This document shows, one piece after another, positions 19,677-29,139 of a DNA stretch of 45,347 bases. Origin of the DNA: Chara braunii (Eukaryota > Streptophyta > Charophyceae > Charales > Characeae); contig BFEA01000597.1 of the NCBI GenBank assembly GCA_003427395.1, forward strand, positions 181,002 through 226,348, given 5' to 3'. Position 1 is the first letter of the stretch, and every line of letters starts with the position of its first letter. A model generated the notes under the pieces. The model was not told the DNA's origin and made no database searches. It worked only from the letters and a program-made list of their open reading frames with translations. Position numbers and translations under genes: made by a program.

Positions 19677-20950
19677 ATCTGCGTTTGCTCCCTCCTTTGA
19701 GTTTCCATAGTTGGACGTTGTAGTCCGTGGCAGCCGTCCAAGTCAAGCCCCTTGATTTTGGCTACCACGACAGCTTTGAAGCTGTCTACTCAACCCTCTG
19801 CACAGAGAGATGGTTAACAGGGGCCCAAATATTCGCCGTTTTCGTTGGCAATTGCAGTGCGAATTTCATCACAAATTTTAAAAACAAACGATATGAGACC
19901 ATAGTGCAAACATCAAAAAAGGAAACAAGCACAAAAAAACGCAAAAAAAAAAAAAAAAACACTACGAAACCCTAACACAAAGACACTGTCCGAGTCAGAA
20001 TGAAGCGTCCAACGAAGTCAACAAAATACCAACTTTTTCATTATTGATCCAAACATGTCAAAACTGCACACATGACGTACCCTAAAGCACATATATATCA
20101 CACAAAAAGAAAAACAAGAAAAAAAGCAAAAAATCTGCACAATATGACAGTTTCAGTGCAATTCGGTGCAAAATTCGTCGAAAATAACACCCCTGGTTAA
20201 CCACGTGTGTCTGCACAGGGTGCAGAAGAGGGGGTGGTATTCAACTGCGCATGGCGGTTGTCTAGCGTCGAGAGGGTAACTCCTCAACGCGCTTGTCAGC
20301 CGACACTTGAGTGTCGAAAACCACCCTCGAGATTATCAAGGGCCGCGCGGTTACGAGTACGACATAGTACCCCATCAGTGCGAGCGCTCGCTTGTGCACG
20401 CATGGCTGGTTGATATGAGGAGGTCCTGCGCTCGCCCAGCTTTTTATGCTAAGTCCAGCGCGCGATACCTATTTGATTCTCGATGCATAAAGTTATGGGT
20501 TGGGTACTGAAGGGGTTAGGAGTGTTGTTGTGTTACTATGTTATTGTGTCATGTGTTTGTGGATGTGAGTGTTGTGGTGTAACGTGTGATGCGTCATTTT
20601 CGACCGGCGTCGAGTTGCGTTTGGGACCTCAGCCCCCCAGTACGTAGATTCGCGTGCGGGTTCGATTTTTGGGCGTTCGACCACGTGTACCCCTTATGCT
20701 ACAGCAAACAAGAAACGCCCTCGGCTGGGCCACCTCTGCAATTGCATACGAAAAGCCTTCGCAAGTGGTTCAGTAGCTCGGCGGGGATACGCCCACCTAA
20801 GGGATGGTGACAACTTCCGCAGGTGGAGGTAAGCGGTGCCTCGCGTGACCCTGTCCTGTCGTAGGGGCTCGTGAGAGGTACGGCTGGCACACTCGGCCGG
20901 AGCGGCAAACGCTCTCCGCGACAAGTCCTGCAAAATCCTGCGTGACGCGG
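19677..20950 (+). repeat. Single 865-bp module of copy 2, split by an insertion
   Basis: TCTGCGTTTGC at 19677 to GTGACGCGG near 20950 aligns with the copy 1 modules. It is interrupted by 19818-20195. The second half (from about 20694) is close to 10273-10520 and 11143-11397. Confidence 0.75.
19818..20195. mobile_element. MITE-like insertion present only in copy 2
   Basis: A 378-bp AT-rich segment starts CAGGGG and ends CCCCTG, flanked on both sides by GTTAA (19813-19817 and 20196-20200). Further inward the ends share TTTTCG and AATTGCA words in inverted order. Both copy 1 modules lack it. TTAA or GTTAA could be the target duplication, so the superfamily is uncertain. It has no coding capacity. 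Confidence 0.65.
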
Positions 20951-20992
20951 CCGGGATGGTCCCCGTGCGGGACCGATGCGCTCGACAACGTG

Positions 20993-21405
20993 ACCGGCAT
21001 TGCTGCTCTGATTCACCGTCACTCGGGAGGAGATCATGACTGTGGGGTGATTGTGGACACGTACCTGGTTATCTTGAGGTCGACAGCGCTCCAGTACGCT
21101 GATGAGGGTCTGATCGACGTGCCACGTGGCACACTGGAATATAACTTCAGATGTGTGTTCAGACTATTGATTATTTGCGGTGGTGATCGAGGAGGGAGCC
21201 CAAAGCTGGAGTGGGCCTTGTTATTTATTCCTCTCCTTTGTCTAATCTCCCTCCTCTCTCCTTCGTCTGTGTATGATTATCCCATCTCATTCTATATGGA
21301 CACGATTCTGATTATTGACAATCATCAGCGAGTTGACATAATTTGGGCTTGCAGTGTTGACAAGTGTCTTCACGATCTGGGTTCATTGTAATTTGGTATC
21401 GGAGC
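20993..21405 (+). mobile_element. LTR-like end with Met-type primer binding site
   Basis: TTTGGTATCGGAGC (21392-21405) matches, with one change, the usual TGGTATCAGAGC site primed by initiator-Met tRNA. The preceding sequence, with a pyrimidine-rich stretch (about 21227-21262) and ending GTTCATTGTA, would be the 5' LTR. Its start is taken as the point where copy 2 of the large unit ends. No pol sequence follows, so this would be a non-autonomous or truncated element. Confidence 0.5.
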
Positions 21406-21576
21406 GATACTTCTGACGACAACGAAGACAACACGCGCGCGCCAGGTAAGTAGGTGGGCGCTCAACGCGATTCTAAACATTGAGCGCAGTACCGTGGTGA
21501 ACGAGATGCGAGCATGCTGGCTGTGGTGACATTCAAGATTGACAAGGACAACGACGACGAAGATCCCAACGCGATT

Positions 21577-22007
21577 GCTGATGTGGCAGACGGGATTGCG
21601 ATCAAGAGTGACCACGCGCCAGCCAGGATCGCAATAGTAAAGCATTGCGATCCCATGCTGATGTGGCATATTATGTCCCACGTTTAAAGACTTGGTTGCT
21701 GGAGATTGTTGATGTGACATTCTCGTGCGGCATTAGCAGCTGAGGCGCGACCGAGTCCGATACAGATGCCGACGTGGCCTTTGGACATCAAGGCTGGTGG
21801 CTGACGTGGCAGGCACGTGTCGTACACAATTGTCTTTTGACGAGGCACTGGCTCCATAGGCTGACGTGGCATTGACTTGATTGACTGGAGCAGCGACGGT
21901 ATCACACCAAGACGCGAGGAAACGGCAAGTGGGAAGGACCAGAGCACACATTTGCTGATGTGGCATCCCACCACTGATTGATTGGACATTGATGTGCTGA
22001 CGTGGCA
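21577..22007 (+). promoter_or_regulatory. Cluster of GCTGACGTGGCA motifs
   Basis: Eight copies or near-copies of GCTGA(C/T)GTGGCA start near 21577, 21655, 21708, 21767, 21800, 21860, 21953 and 21996. TGACGTGG combines a TGACG core with a G-box-like ACGTGG, the kind of site plant bZIP factors bind. Spacing is irregular, so this is not a simple tandem repeat. A regulatory role is inferred. Confidence 0.5.
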
Positions 22008-22229
22008 AATCTGCTATGTTGGCACGCCATGGATGACACGTGACAGCCAGGTGACTGCCAAGTAAGAGTTGCACCTCGAAGACGAAGGTGGTACGGCTGA
22101 TTGGACAGCTGTAGGGCCAGCTGTCAAGAGGGGTGCGGTATCGCATTGACACTAGGAACGACGCAAGAAAAAGAAGAAGAAGATTGCTGACAAATTGTTT
22201 GTTGATTGATTGATGTTGGCATACTTGCC

Positions 22230-22378
22230 TTGTCGTTGTTGTGTTGTGGTGTTGTGCATACTTACTTGTGTGTTGTATCTGATCACACGAGCCTGAGGTG
22301 GTAACCTTGTCGTTGCTGTGTTGTGGTGCTGTGCGTACTTGTGTGTTGTATCTGATCACACGGGCCTGAGGTGGTACA
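22230..22378 (+). repeat. Tandem duplication of about 75 bp
   Basis: TTGTCGTTGTTGTGTTGTGG through GCCTGAGGTGGTAACC is repeated at once (22230-22306 and 22307-22378). It explains an internal repeat in a long minus-strand frame that is otherwise not gene-like. Confidence 0.85.
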
Positions 22379-22524
22379 TGTACACTCTTGATTAGGACGT
22401 CGTCACACAGGCAGACAAAGAACAACAAAAGTTAGAAGTAGAAATATTTTTTTCTCCTTCGGTCATCAAAATCCTTTCTGTTGTAGAATAGTGTGGCAGT
22501 GGACTTTATTATTGTTTATTGCAG

Positions 22525-22620
22525 GGTTGCACCCCTGCCGACGGCCGACCCCGACCACCAACCGTATTGCAGCCGATCAGTAGGGGCGACCTGTCGGCGG
22601 TCTGCCGACCAGTGAGAAAA
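22525..22620. mobile_element. GC-rich MITE-like end
   Basis: CAGGGTTGCACCCCTGCCGACGGCCGACC and later CCGACCAGTG resemble the inverted end of the element at 1-199 and the CCGACCAG words near 24.2 kb. No partner end was found. Confidence 0.35.
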
Positions 22621-22827
22621 CAACCATCCACTGATTTTTTTCAAATCTGAGTTGGGGGCTGTACTGCGCTTGCCGAGTAGAGCCTAAATCCGCTGAGAAA
22701 CTTTTTGGGATGGGGGAGAGGGATGGGGGGGTTGGGGTTGGAGCATATCTGCCGCGCAAGTGTGTTGGTCATCGATGCGCAAAAAAAAAAAAAACAAACG
22801 AAAATAGTTGTTATGTGTGAGAACACG

Positions 22828-22828
<1 letters not shown>

Positions 22829-22873
<45 letters not shown>
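22829..22873 (+). repeat. (GA)n microsatellite
   Basis: About 44 bases of GA following an A-rich stretch. Confidence 0.95.
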
Positions 22874-22881
<8 letters not shown>

Positions 22882-23149
22882 GTAAACAAATAGCTCCTTA
22901 AATACCTCCTTAGCATTTATTTCAAACCCCCTGCGGGTTATCCGAGAGGCCCCCGCACGCAATCAGCAAGGGCCACGTTGCCATGAACGAGGTAGTAGTC
23001 ATAGCCATGCTAAAGTCATGGCACACCAAGTATATATGTTGTTGATTCACTTTAAGGTCCGTGTTTCAGTAGTTATGGGACCACGAAGCACGCGAGTTTC
23101 TGGGCGGTAGCAGGCCAACTCACCACGTGCTTTTCAGGGCTTCCCTCCA

Positions 23150-23198
23150 CTACTCACCAAATGTGCAAAACTTGAATGAATCTTCTGCTAGAACATGG
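23150..23198 (+). repeat. 45-bp box, plus-strand copy
   Basis: TACTCACCAAATGTGCAAAA, then CTTGAATGAATCTTCTGCTAGAA. It shares the full length of the box seen on the minus strand at 14066 and 4150, although it lies outside the two large units. Confidence 0.6.
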
Positions 23199-23430
23199 AA
23201 CCGTACGCCGCCATATGTTTTGTCTTTTGTGCAAGTGGTGACGAGTGAAGCAAGGCCCTTAGGGCCACTGCTCATAAGGAACGGAAACTAAAGAAAGAGA
23301 GGAATGAATCTTCTGCTAGAACATGGAACCATACGTCGCCATATGTTTTGTCTTTTGTGCAAGTAGTGATGAGTGGAGCAAAGCCCTTAGGGCCACTGCT
23401 CGTAGGAAAATGAAACAAAAGAAAGAGAGA
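23174..23430 (+). repeat. 128-bp tandem duplication
   Basis: GAATGAATCTTCTGCTAGAA through AAAGAAAGAGAG occurs at 23174-23301 and again at 23302-23430. Each copy has the palindrome GGCCCTTAGGGCC. The duplication includes half of the 45-bp box. Confidence 0.9.
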
Positions 23431-23731
23431 GCTACAATAGTAAGTAGTTGTAACTTGTAACCCATAACTGCTGGAAAGCAGACCTGTCTTTGGATCCATA
23501 ACATATATTGCTGGCCTGCTCCTCTTTCATACGAAATTTGTTGAACGTCTCTTGAGATGTTGGGACCCTTGCATATGCACTGTTGGGGTCCTCCAGGAAA
23601 AAGACTATTCAACAAGGAATACGTGAGCCCAATTTCTTTTCTGCGGGGAGGTGCACCATTGGCTACCTCAGCCAGCGTTCTTCAATTTCTTTTTGTACCC
23701 TATTTATTGGGGTGCGTCGCATCACGTGCGT

Positions 23732-24123
23732 GTGCATGCTTACACGTGCGTTATCCGTCGCACGTGTGGAGCTATCGCACACGCGATACGCCGCAGGTAT
23801 GGGTTGGAGTATAGGGGGAGTAAAGGGGTGATATAGGGGATATTGGGCGGTTTAATAAGGATGTTGGGTGCAATTCGGGAGTGTTGGGTTGGTGTATGCG
23901 GGTATTGGGGGCCAATATGGGGGTATTGTGCATGCTTACACGTGCGTTATGCGTCGCACGTGTGGAGCTCGTGCACACTCGATATGCCGCAGGTATGGGT
24001 TGGAGTATAGGGGGAGTATAGGGGTGATATAGGGGATATTGGGCCGTTTAATAAGGGTGTTGGGGGCGCTTCGAGAGTGTTGGGTTGGTGTATGCGGGTA
24101 TTGGTGCCACTATGGGGGTGTGG
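23732..24123 (+). repeat. 196-bp tandem repeat with CACGTG palindrome and G-runs
   Basis: Units start at 23732 and 23928. Each opens with GCATGCTTACACGTGCG and its inverted partner CGCACGTG, then carries G-runs (GGGGG, GGGG, GGGG, GGG within about 40 bases) able to form a G-quadruplex. The second unit runs into the MITE-like repeat at 24076. Confidence 0.8.
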
Positions 24124-24327
24124 GTGGGGTTATTAGGGTTTTTTTATCCGAAAAAAAAAAAAAAGGTGCGGTGTCTTGATGACCCCCGACTGGTAGGTGC
24201 CGACCAGCCGATCGGTCGGCGGGTCGGCAGCCGACCAGTCAAGGGCCGCCAACCGTCGGCAGGTCCAACACTCGTTTATTGATTATTTATTGTGCGGCAG
24301 ATGCACGTCACGATGTCTTTTCTCTGG
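24076..24327 (+). mobile_element. MITE-like unit in tandem, copy 1
   Basis: AGTGTTGGGTTGG (24076) and CCAACACT (24265-24272) form short inverted ends. Between them are G-runs, an A14 tract and GACCAGTCAAGGG words. Flanking sequence to 24327 is duplicated as well, giving a 252-bp tandem period with the next unit. Confidence 0.65.
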
Positions 24328-24585
24328 AGTGTTGGGTTGGTGTATGCGGGTATTGGGGGCCACTATGGGGGTGTGGGTGGGGTTATTAGGGTTTTTTTAT
24401 CCCAAAAAAAAAAAAAAAAAGGTGCGGGGTACTGATGACCCCCGACTGGTAGGTGTCGACCAGCCGATCGGTCGGCGGGTCGGCAACCGACCAGTCAAGG
24501 GCCGTCGATCGTCGGCGGGTCCAACACTGGTTTATTGATTAGTTATTGTGTGGCAGACGCACGTCACGATGTCTTTTCTCTAGAA
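24328..24585 (+). mobile_element. MITE-like unit in tandem, copy 2
   Basis: Repeats 24076-24327 with minor changes, including a longer A tract. The inverted ends are AGTGTTGG (24328) and CCAACACT (24521-24528). The unit ends just before the gypsy-A gag. Confidence 0.65.
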
Positions 24586-24637
24586 TTCTATGAAATTGTC
24601 GGTGCTTACTCGTTGTATTCCCTCTCTCTTCTATCCA

Positions 24638-25586
24638 GTCTCACTCAAGTTTGCTATTGATGAGGAGACTCCAGACCCCCGAACCAGGCAGCAAGTGGAA
24701 GAGAAGAAATGAGTCTTGATTGGTCGTTTGGACAAATTGATTTATGAACTTCATGATGCCGGTGCTAAGGCTGAGGCTCATGTCCGGAGCCCGTTCGATT
24801 TAAGAGCATTACATGATGCTATTGAATTGGCTGAGACTGGCACCGACGTCATTCAGGTTCAGGATACACTAATCAAGTGTCGTCAGACACTTGAAGCCGT
24901 GGATGAAAATATCAAACAACTTGAAGAAGCACTTGAGAGAGAGAAGAAGAGGAATGAGGAACTGAGAAGAGAAAAGGAACGAAATGTACAGCAAGAGCAG
25001 AAAATAGAAGAAATCAGACAAAGTGTTATTGTAACTGAAGGGGAAGGACAGCCTGTGTTTTTGGCTCGGCTTGTGACTTATTTGGCACATCTGGAGATGA
25101 AAATTGACCAGTATGGACAATGAATTGATCATGTGGCTGCGGGACTGCAGACAATTACCAATCTGGTCAAAGGAAAGGACCAGGTGACAGAAAAAGTCAA
25201 AGAAGAGAAAGAAGGAAAGCCAGAGAAACTAATGGGAGATGCACTCAAGCAAGAGACTAAGAAACCGGACGAGAAGAAAGGGAAGCATTCAAGTCCGCCG
25301 AATTCTCCCGATGGGAAGAAGGATACCACCACACAACCTGAGAAACCAAAAAGGAAAGAGAAAGTCAAAATGAAATTGCCTTTCACGTTCGGCAACAAGA
25401 AAGACAATTTTTTTTTGCTTTGGATTGTCGAAATTCAGATGTGGTACGACCCCTGTTGAACCCGAGTCTCAAGTTGCTTTCTCTACTTCTTGTCTTGGGG
25501 GGGAAGCAAAGGAATGGGTTCTAGCCGAAGCCAATGCAGCGGGGTTCGATGATATCGGGGAGTGGGTTGGGACATTGACTCTGAAG
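24638..25586 (+). pseudogene. Gypsy-A gag, 5' part, broken
   Basis: Retrotransposon Gag builds the particle that packages element RNA. This part begins after a pyrimidine tract ending CTATCCAG, which could be a 3' splice site. It encodes LKFAIDEETPDPRTRQQVEE, a long charged coiled coil (about 24870-25020), a Lys/Glu/Pro-rich linker and the start of the capsid-like domain (PFTFGNKKDN, then CLGGEAKEW). It has in-frame stops at 24710 and 25121 and a frameshift near 25455. Coding stops abruptly at GTLTLK where the hAT element is inserted. The rest of the same gag resumes in frame at 31702 on the minus strand. No 5' LTR is seen upstream. Confidence 0.8.
25579..25586 (+). other. hAT target-site duplication, left
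   Basis: CTCTGAAG directly precedes the terminal repeat CTATGTTGCACG. The same 8 bases sit at 31695-31702 (minus strand). Eight bases is the usual hAT duplication length. Confidence 0.85.
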
Positions 25587-25740
25587 CTATGTTGCACGCC
25601 CGGCCACGGCCGGGGGGTCCGAATCGGCCGCGGCCTAGGCCGATGACCGAATCGGCCCGGTTCGGCCTAGGCCGACCAACCGAGTTTGGTACATGATTTT
25701 TTTCCCGCATTTTTCACGTGTAAAAAAATAAAATAAAAAA

Positions 25741-25777
25741 ATGGGCGTGTAGGGCTGAAAAAGCCCTAAACGCCCAT
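25741..25777. other. Strong hairpin in hAT subterminal region
   Basis: ATGGGCGT..TAGGGCT and AGCCCTA..ACGCCCAT pair around GAAAA, with a single small mismatch. Confidence 0.8.
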
Positions 25778-25989
25778 ATTTGTTTTTTGGGTATCGGGCT
25801 TTCCGCGCGGTGCTGGAAAAAAAAAAGCGAAAAAAAAAAAAAAAAAAAGGGCCCGGTGGACCGTTTTGGCCCTATTTCGGTGCCAGCGGGTGAGGGGCAC
25901 CGTGTGGGCAGTGTGAGGAGGGTGGTGGGTCCAGGCCCAGGCCACGACAAAACTGTTGCTGTTTCAGATTAATGCAGCGATTTATCTGC

Positions 25990-26023
25990 CGTTTCAGATA
26001 AATGCTGCCATTTATCTGAAACG
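25990..26023. other. Perfect 15-bp hairpin in hAT
   Basis: CGTTTCAGATAAATG (25990-26004) and CATTTATCTGAAACG (26009-26023) are perfect complements with a CTGC loop. GTTTCAGATTAATG also occurs just upstream (about 25957). Confidence 0.9.
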
Positions 26024-26075
26024 ACAATAGTTATTGTTGTTGCAGTTATGCTGCCGAACTGCCTGCTCGCACGCT

Positions 26076-26076
<1 letters not shown>

Positions 26077-26148
<72 letters not shown>

Positions 26149-26219
26149 TGAGCTATACAAGATTGGCTTACTACGTACCTGCTGCATTGGAGAGAGAGAG
26201 AAAGAGAGAGAGAGAGAGA
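26077..26219 (+). repeat. (GA)n microsatellites in hAT
   Basis: Two GA tracts (about 26077-26147 and 26188-26219) are separated by 40 bases. A CTT repeat follows. Confidence 0.95.
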
Positions 26220-26640
26220 TCTTCTTCTTCTTCTTCTTCTTGGTGCGCAGTTGGCAGCGGCGCACGCTGCGCGACCAGGCGTGACAGTGCCCCGACATCG
26301 GCCAGTGGCCGCCCGACAGCCGTCACCATCGCCGCGCGCGACCATTTTAGTGCCCGGCCGTGGCCGAACGAGGCCGAACGAGGCCGAACAAGGCCGAACG
26401 AGGCTGCTCGCGGTCAGGCACGACCGAGCACGACCGTTTCAGGTAGCGGCTGTGCGTGAGGCCGACCGGCCGGGCTCCGCGGGGAGCACGGGCGTCGGCG
26501 ACATTGGGGGGATGCGGTAGTGGCGGCAGCGGGGACGTCAGGGACTGCATCGACGGTGCGGCACGGTCCGACGACATCAACGGTCATCGCGACGACTTGT
26601 TGGATTCGGGTGGGCGGACGATGACGGGGGGTGCAGGGAC

Positions 26641-27136
26641 CGGTATTGTGGGGGGGTCTGGGGGTGCCCAGTTCAACCCGTTGTCGGAGAAGGAGATGGC
26701 GAAGTTGAGGTTGGGGAACTTGGTTTGGAACTTCGTCACCGCGGGGCAGTACGCCAGGGACCAGTCCAAGATGCATGGGGACCGAAAGTTGCGTTGGAAC
26801 TTATGAGGCCACTTGTTTCAGGGGGGGTCGTCGAAGGCCGCGCGCCATTTCACGTAGTCGAAGTACTGCAAGGCTGGGGGGATGAGAGTTCTCGAGGAAC
26901 TCTGGAACGACACGGATTACACATTCGTGCCTTCCACTGCTCAGCGGGTGCAGAGGTGGATGGCAGACGAGGGGATACGGGACACGAGAGCGTCCGCGAA
27001 CTTGAGAGGAGAGAGAAGGTTAGAAGAAGAAGCCAGCGCTCCAACCAGTGTGTTGCCAAACTTGCATACCGACAACGAGGTTGGGCTCTTCGCCCGGTCT
27101 AGAGATATAGCGACCCGCTTGCCTCTTGGGCGGTGA
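26641..27136 (+). pseudogene. hAT transposase, N-terminal zinc-finger part, broken
   Basis: Encodes the start of a hAT-type transposase, which cuts the element out and inserts it elsewhere. One frame reads NPLSEKEMAKLRLGNLVWNF, then a BED-finger-like stretch (GGSSKAARHFT, SKYCKAGGMRVL) and RVQRWMADEGIRDTR. In-frame stops lie at 26804 (TGA) and about 26858 (TAG), both inside the finger, and the expected first cysteine pair is not visible, so DNA binding is lost. The frame closes at 27136. The catalytic core that should follow is found on the minus strand at 34676-37354. Assignment to a BED finger is by resemblance. Confidence 0.6.
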
Positions 27137-27401
27137 CTTCCAGGCCGCTCGGCCTTCCCAAGCAACCGGGCAGTACTGCGAGTAGTCCTACGGTCATCCA
27201 CTAACAACTCTTCCTCACTAGTGTTTGCATCACTCATAAGCTACAGTGTGTGTGACCTAAACTAGAATCCACACTGAATCCTACCTCAGCATGACACACA
27301 ACCGATTATGATACACCGCTAACTTCGGTCGGCCTGGACAAAAACAGTTAGGTGGTTAGGTGTCAACCAATGTCAGATTCTACAGGGAATATTAAATCTA
27401 T

Positions 27402-27587
27402 TTGGGTTCCTGCGCACAACAAGTGAGTGTATCCGACCAAGGGTCTGGGCGGGGTACCTTTGACTTGAGAATTGACTTAGACTGTTAATTTTCCCACGGA
27501 CAGTGTGCGGTCACACTGCCTGGCGCAGGCCAAATTTGGCCTGCGTCGTTTGGGCTCCGTTTCGAGGGCCCAAACTGCTGCAGAACA
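27402..27587 (-). mobile_element. LTR-like fragment at the gypsy-A 3' end
   Basis: On the minus strand it starts TGTTCTGCAGCAG and runs to CTTGTTGTGCGC. It lies about 130 bases beyond the chromodomain-like tail of gypsy A, where the 3' LTR is expected, and matches 11435-11620. The 5' LTR was not found, so LTR status rests on position and on the TG start. Confidence 0.55.
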
Positions 27588-27714
27588 CGGGTTACTGCAT
27601 TCCTGCCGACCCATTTTCGAGTTCCATTGCAGAAATAACTAAGACTTTAACCCACGTTCATACGCAGATACATTATGAGGAGCAGTTTCAAGTAGTTCTC
27701 GTTTACTGAACCAT

Positions 27715-28490
27715 CTGTCCTCACATGGTGCCTAAGATTTGAAACGTACCTTGAACTGCTTCTGAGGTCGTCCACGTCCACCTGTAGAAAAGTACCCATG
27801 TTCTATGATTTTTTCTACCTAATATCCGCCATCCATGTCTGGTGGCATCATAGAAGGTATGTGTGGGAACTCATTTCCTTCTACATAAGGTAACAATTTG
27901 GACGCGTGAAAGACAGGATACATTTTGAGGTGAGGGGGGATATCAATTCAATAAGACGGTCCCTTTGCATCCCCAATTACTTTGAGAACTTCCCAGGGTC
28001 CAAAATAGACGGGAGAAGTTTTTGAGACACATTTTCTTCCAATGAAAACTCTTTGGACTTGACCCAGACTATCACCTTCCTTGAATGTTGAGGGTCGACG
28101 ATGCTTGTTAGCTTGTTCAATCATTTGGTCCTGAGCTTTCTTCAGATTGTCCTTTACTTTCTTAATGTCTTCTTGAAACAATACTGCATACTCTCGGGTA
28201 CCTGGAGGTAACCTAAGGAATTGGTCCCGTGTTAGTACGTCAATGGGACGCTTAGGTTTCCACCCTTTGTGCAGTGCATTGGGCATACTACCGGTAGCGG
28301 TATGAACACTATTGTTATATGCACTTGCTATATTGGGTAAGTTCTCGTCCCAATCAATTTGATCGGGTCTCACATACATGCGCAAACGCTGCGGGCACAA
28401 ACGGTTCATCTACTCACTTTGTCCATTCGTTTCAGAACGTCGCCCTGATGGCATGGTGAGTCGTGTGCCTTATGCCTCCATGAACTTTTG
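27715..28490 (-). pseudogene. Gypsy-A integrase C-terminal part and chromodomain-like tail
   Basis: Continues the integrase frame from 29139. It opens with in-frame stops (TGA, TAA, TAG within 28410-28493) around GQSE, the place of the third catalytic acid (Glu). The open part reads DENLPNIASAYNNSVHTATG and later VYFGPWEVLKVIGDAKG, the typical C-terminal integrase fold. After another stop it reaches VFHASKLLPYVEGNEF and then VEKIIEHGYFSTGGRGRPQK followed by FKVRF, which resembles the chromodomain tail of plant chromoviruses. Chromodomains steer integration by binding histone marks. The stops make it non-functional. Confidence 0.75.
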
Positions 28491-29139
28491 TCATGGCATA
28501 CTTGAGAACCTAACGTCACGATCAGACACAATGGAGAGGGGAAATCCGTATTCAGTCATCCATAGCATCTGAAATTTTTGGATCGCAAGCTTTATCCGTG
28601 CCTCTGCAGGTAATGGAATGAACATGGCGTACTTAGAGAAACGATCCACAATAACCATTACTTGACTATTGTCATTACGGCTCCTGGTAAGACTCATAAA
28701 ATCCATCGAAATTGACTCAACTGGTTCACTTGGAATCGGTAATGGTTTCAGAAGATTGAGTGGATTCTCATGTGAAGGTTTGTTTCTCTGACATACCAAA
28801 CATGTGCGAACATAAGTTACTACGTCTTCTTTCAGTCCCTTCCACTCACAGAGTTCTCTAACCTCTGCGTCAGTTTTCTTGAATCGAAAATAACCTTCAA
28901 AATCGTGACATTCCACAATTAACAGACTTTTGATTTCTTCTTGGTGAGGAATACACAATCTTTGTTCAGTTTGGTCTAACAAGAAAAACAAACCATCAGT
29001 TACTCTATAGTTGGGAAGTAGAGTTGGGTCTTTCGCAAGGACATCCATGATAAGCTTCCAGATAGGGTCAGTAGCATATCCTTGGCGAATTTTACCTTTC
29101 AAATCAATCCCAATATCCAAATAAGAGACAACCCCACCA
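28491..29139 (-). pseudogene. Gypsy-A integrase, zinc-binding and catalytic part
   Basis: Integrase inserts the cDNA into the genome. An HHCC zinc-binding stretch is visible (ECHDFEGYFRFKKT to CLVCQRNKPS). Its second histidine appears replaced by Tyr (GYF where GHF is usual). The catalytic core shows SMDFMSL with the first Asp and IVSDRDVRFSS with the second Asp. The frame stops at 28491, before the Glu. It is continuous with the RNase H C-terminal end upstream and runs on, after stops, into 27715-28490. Confidence 0.85.

Larger units (their letters stand above)
11957..20992 (+). repeat. Composite non-coding unit, copy 2 (about 9.0 kb)
   Basis: Collinear with 1652-11434. The start (CGTTGTCGGCCCGAATACCC), SINE head, A/B boxes, decayed U6, 45-bp boxes, hairpin array, nested hairpin and 865-bp module all recur in order. 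Differences are one 865-bp module instead of two, a 378-bp MITE-like insertion (19818-20195), several missing array units, loss of about 115 bases after 18925, and a different centre in nearly all array hairpins. Confidence 0.8.
25587..27136 (+). mobile_element. hAT transposon, left part
   Basis: Starts with terminal repeat CTATGTTGCACG (25587-25598), identical to 31703-31714. The subterminal region is GC-rich (CGGCCTAGGCCG words), carries two strong hairpins (25741-25777 and 25990-26023) and GA tracts, and has four GGCCGAAC(G/A)A words near 26362-26402, the kind of subterminal repeat hAT transposases bind. The coding start of the transposase follows. The element breaks off somewhere in 27137-27400, next to sequence belonging to the gypsy-A 3' end. 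Confidence 0.75.

Noticed and set aside
21733-22428. 231-codon minus-strand frame
   Set aside because: It runs through the 75-bp tandem duplication and the GCTGACGTGGCA cluster, shows no domain and has Ser/Thr/Gln-rich random composition.
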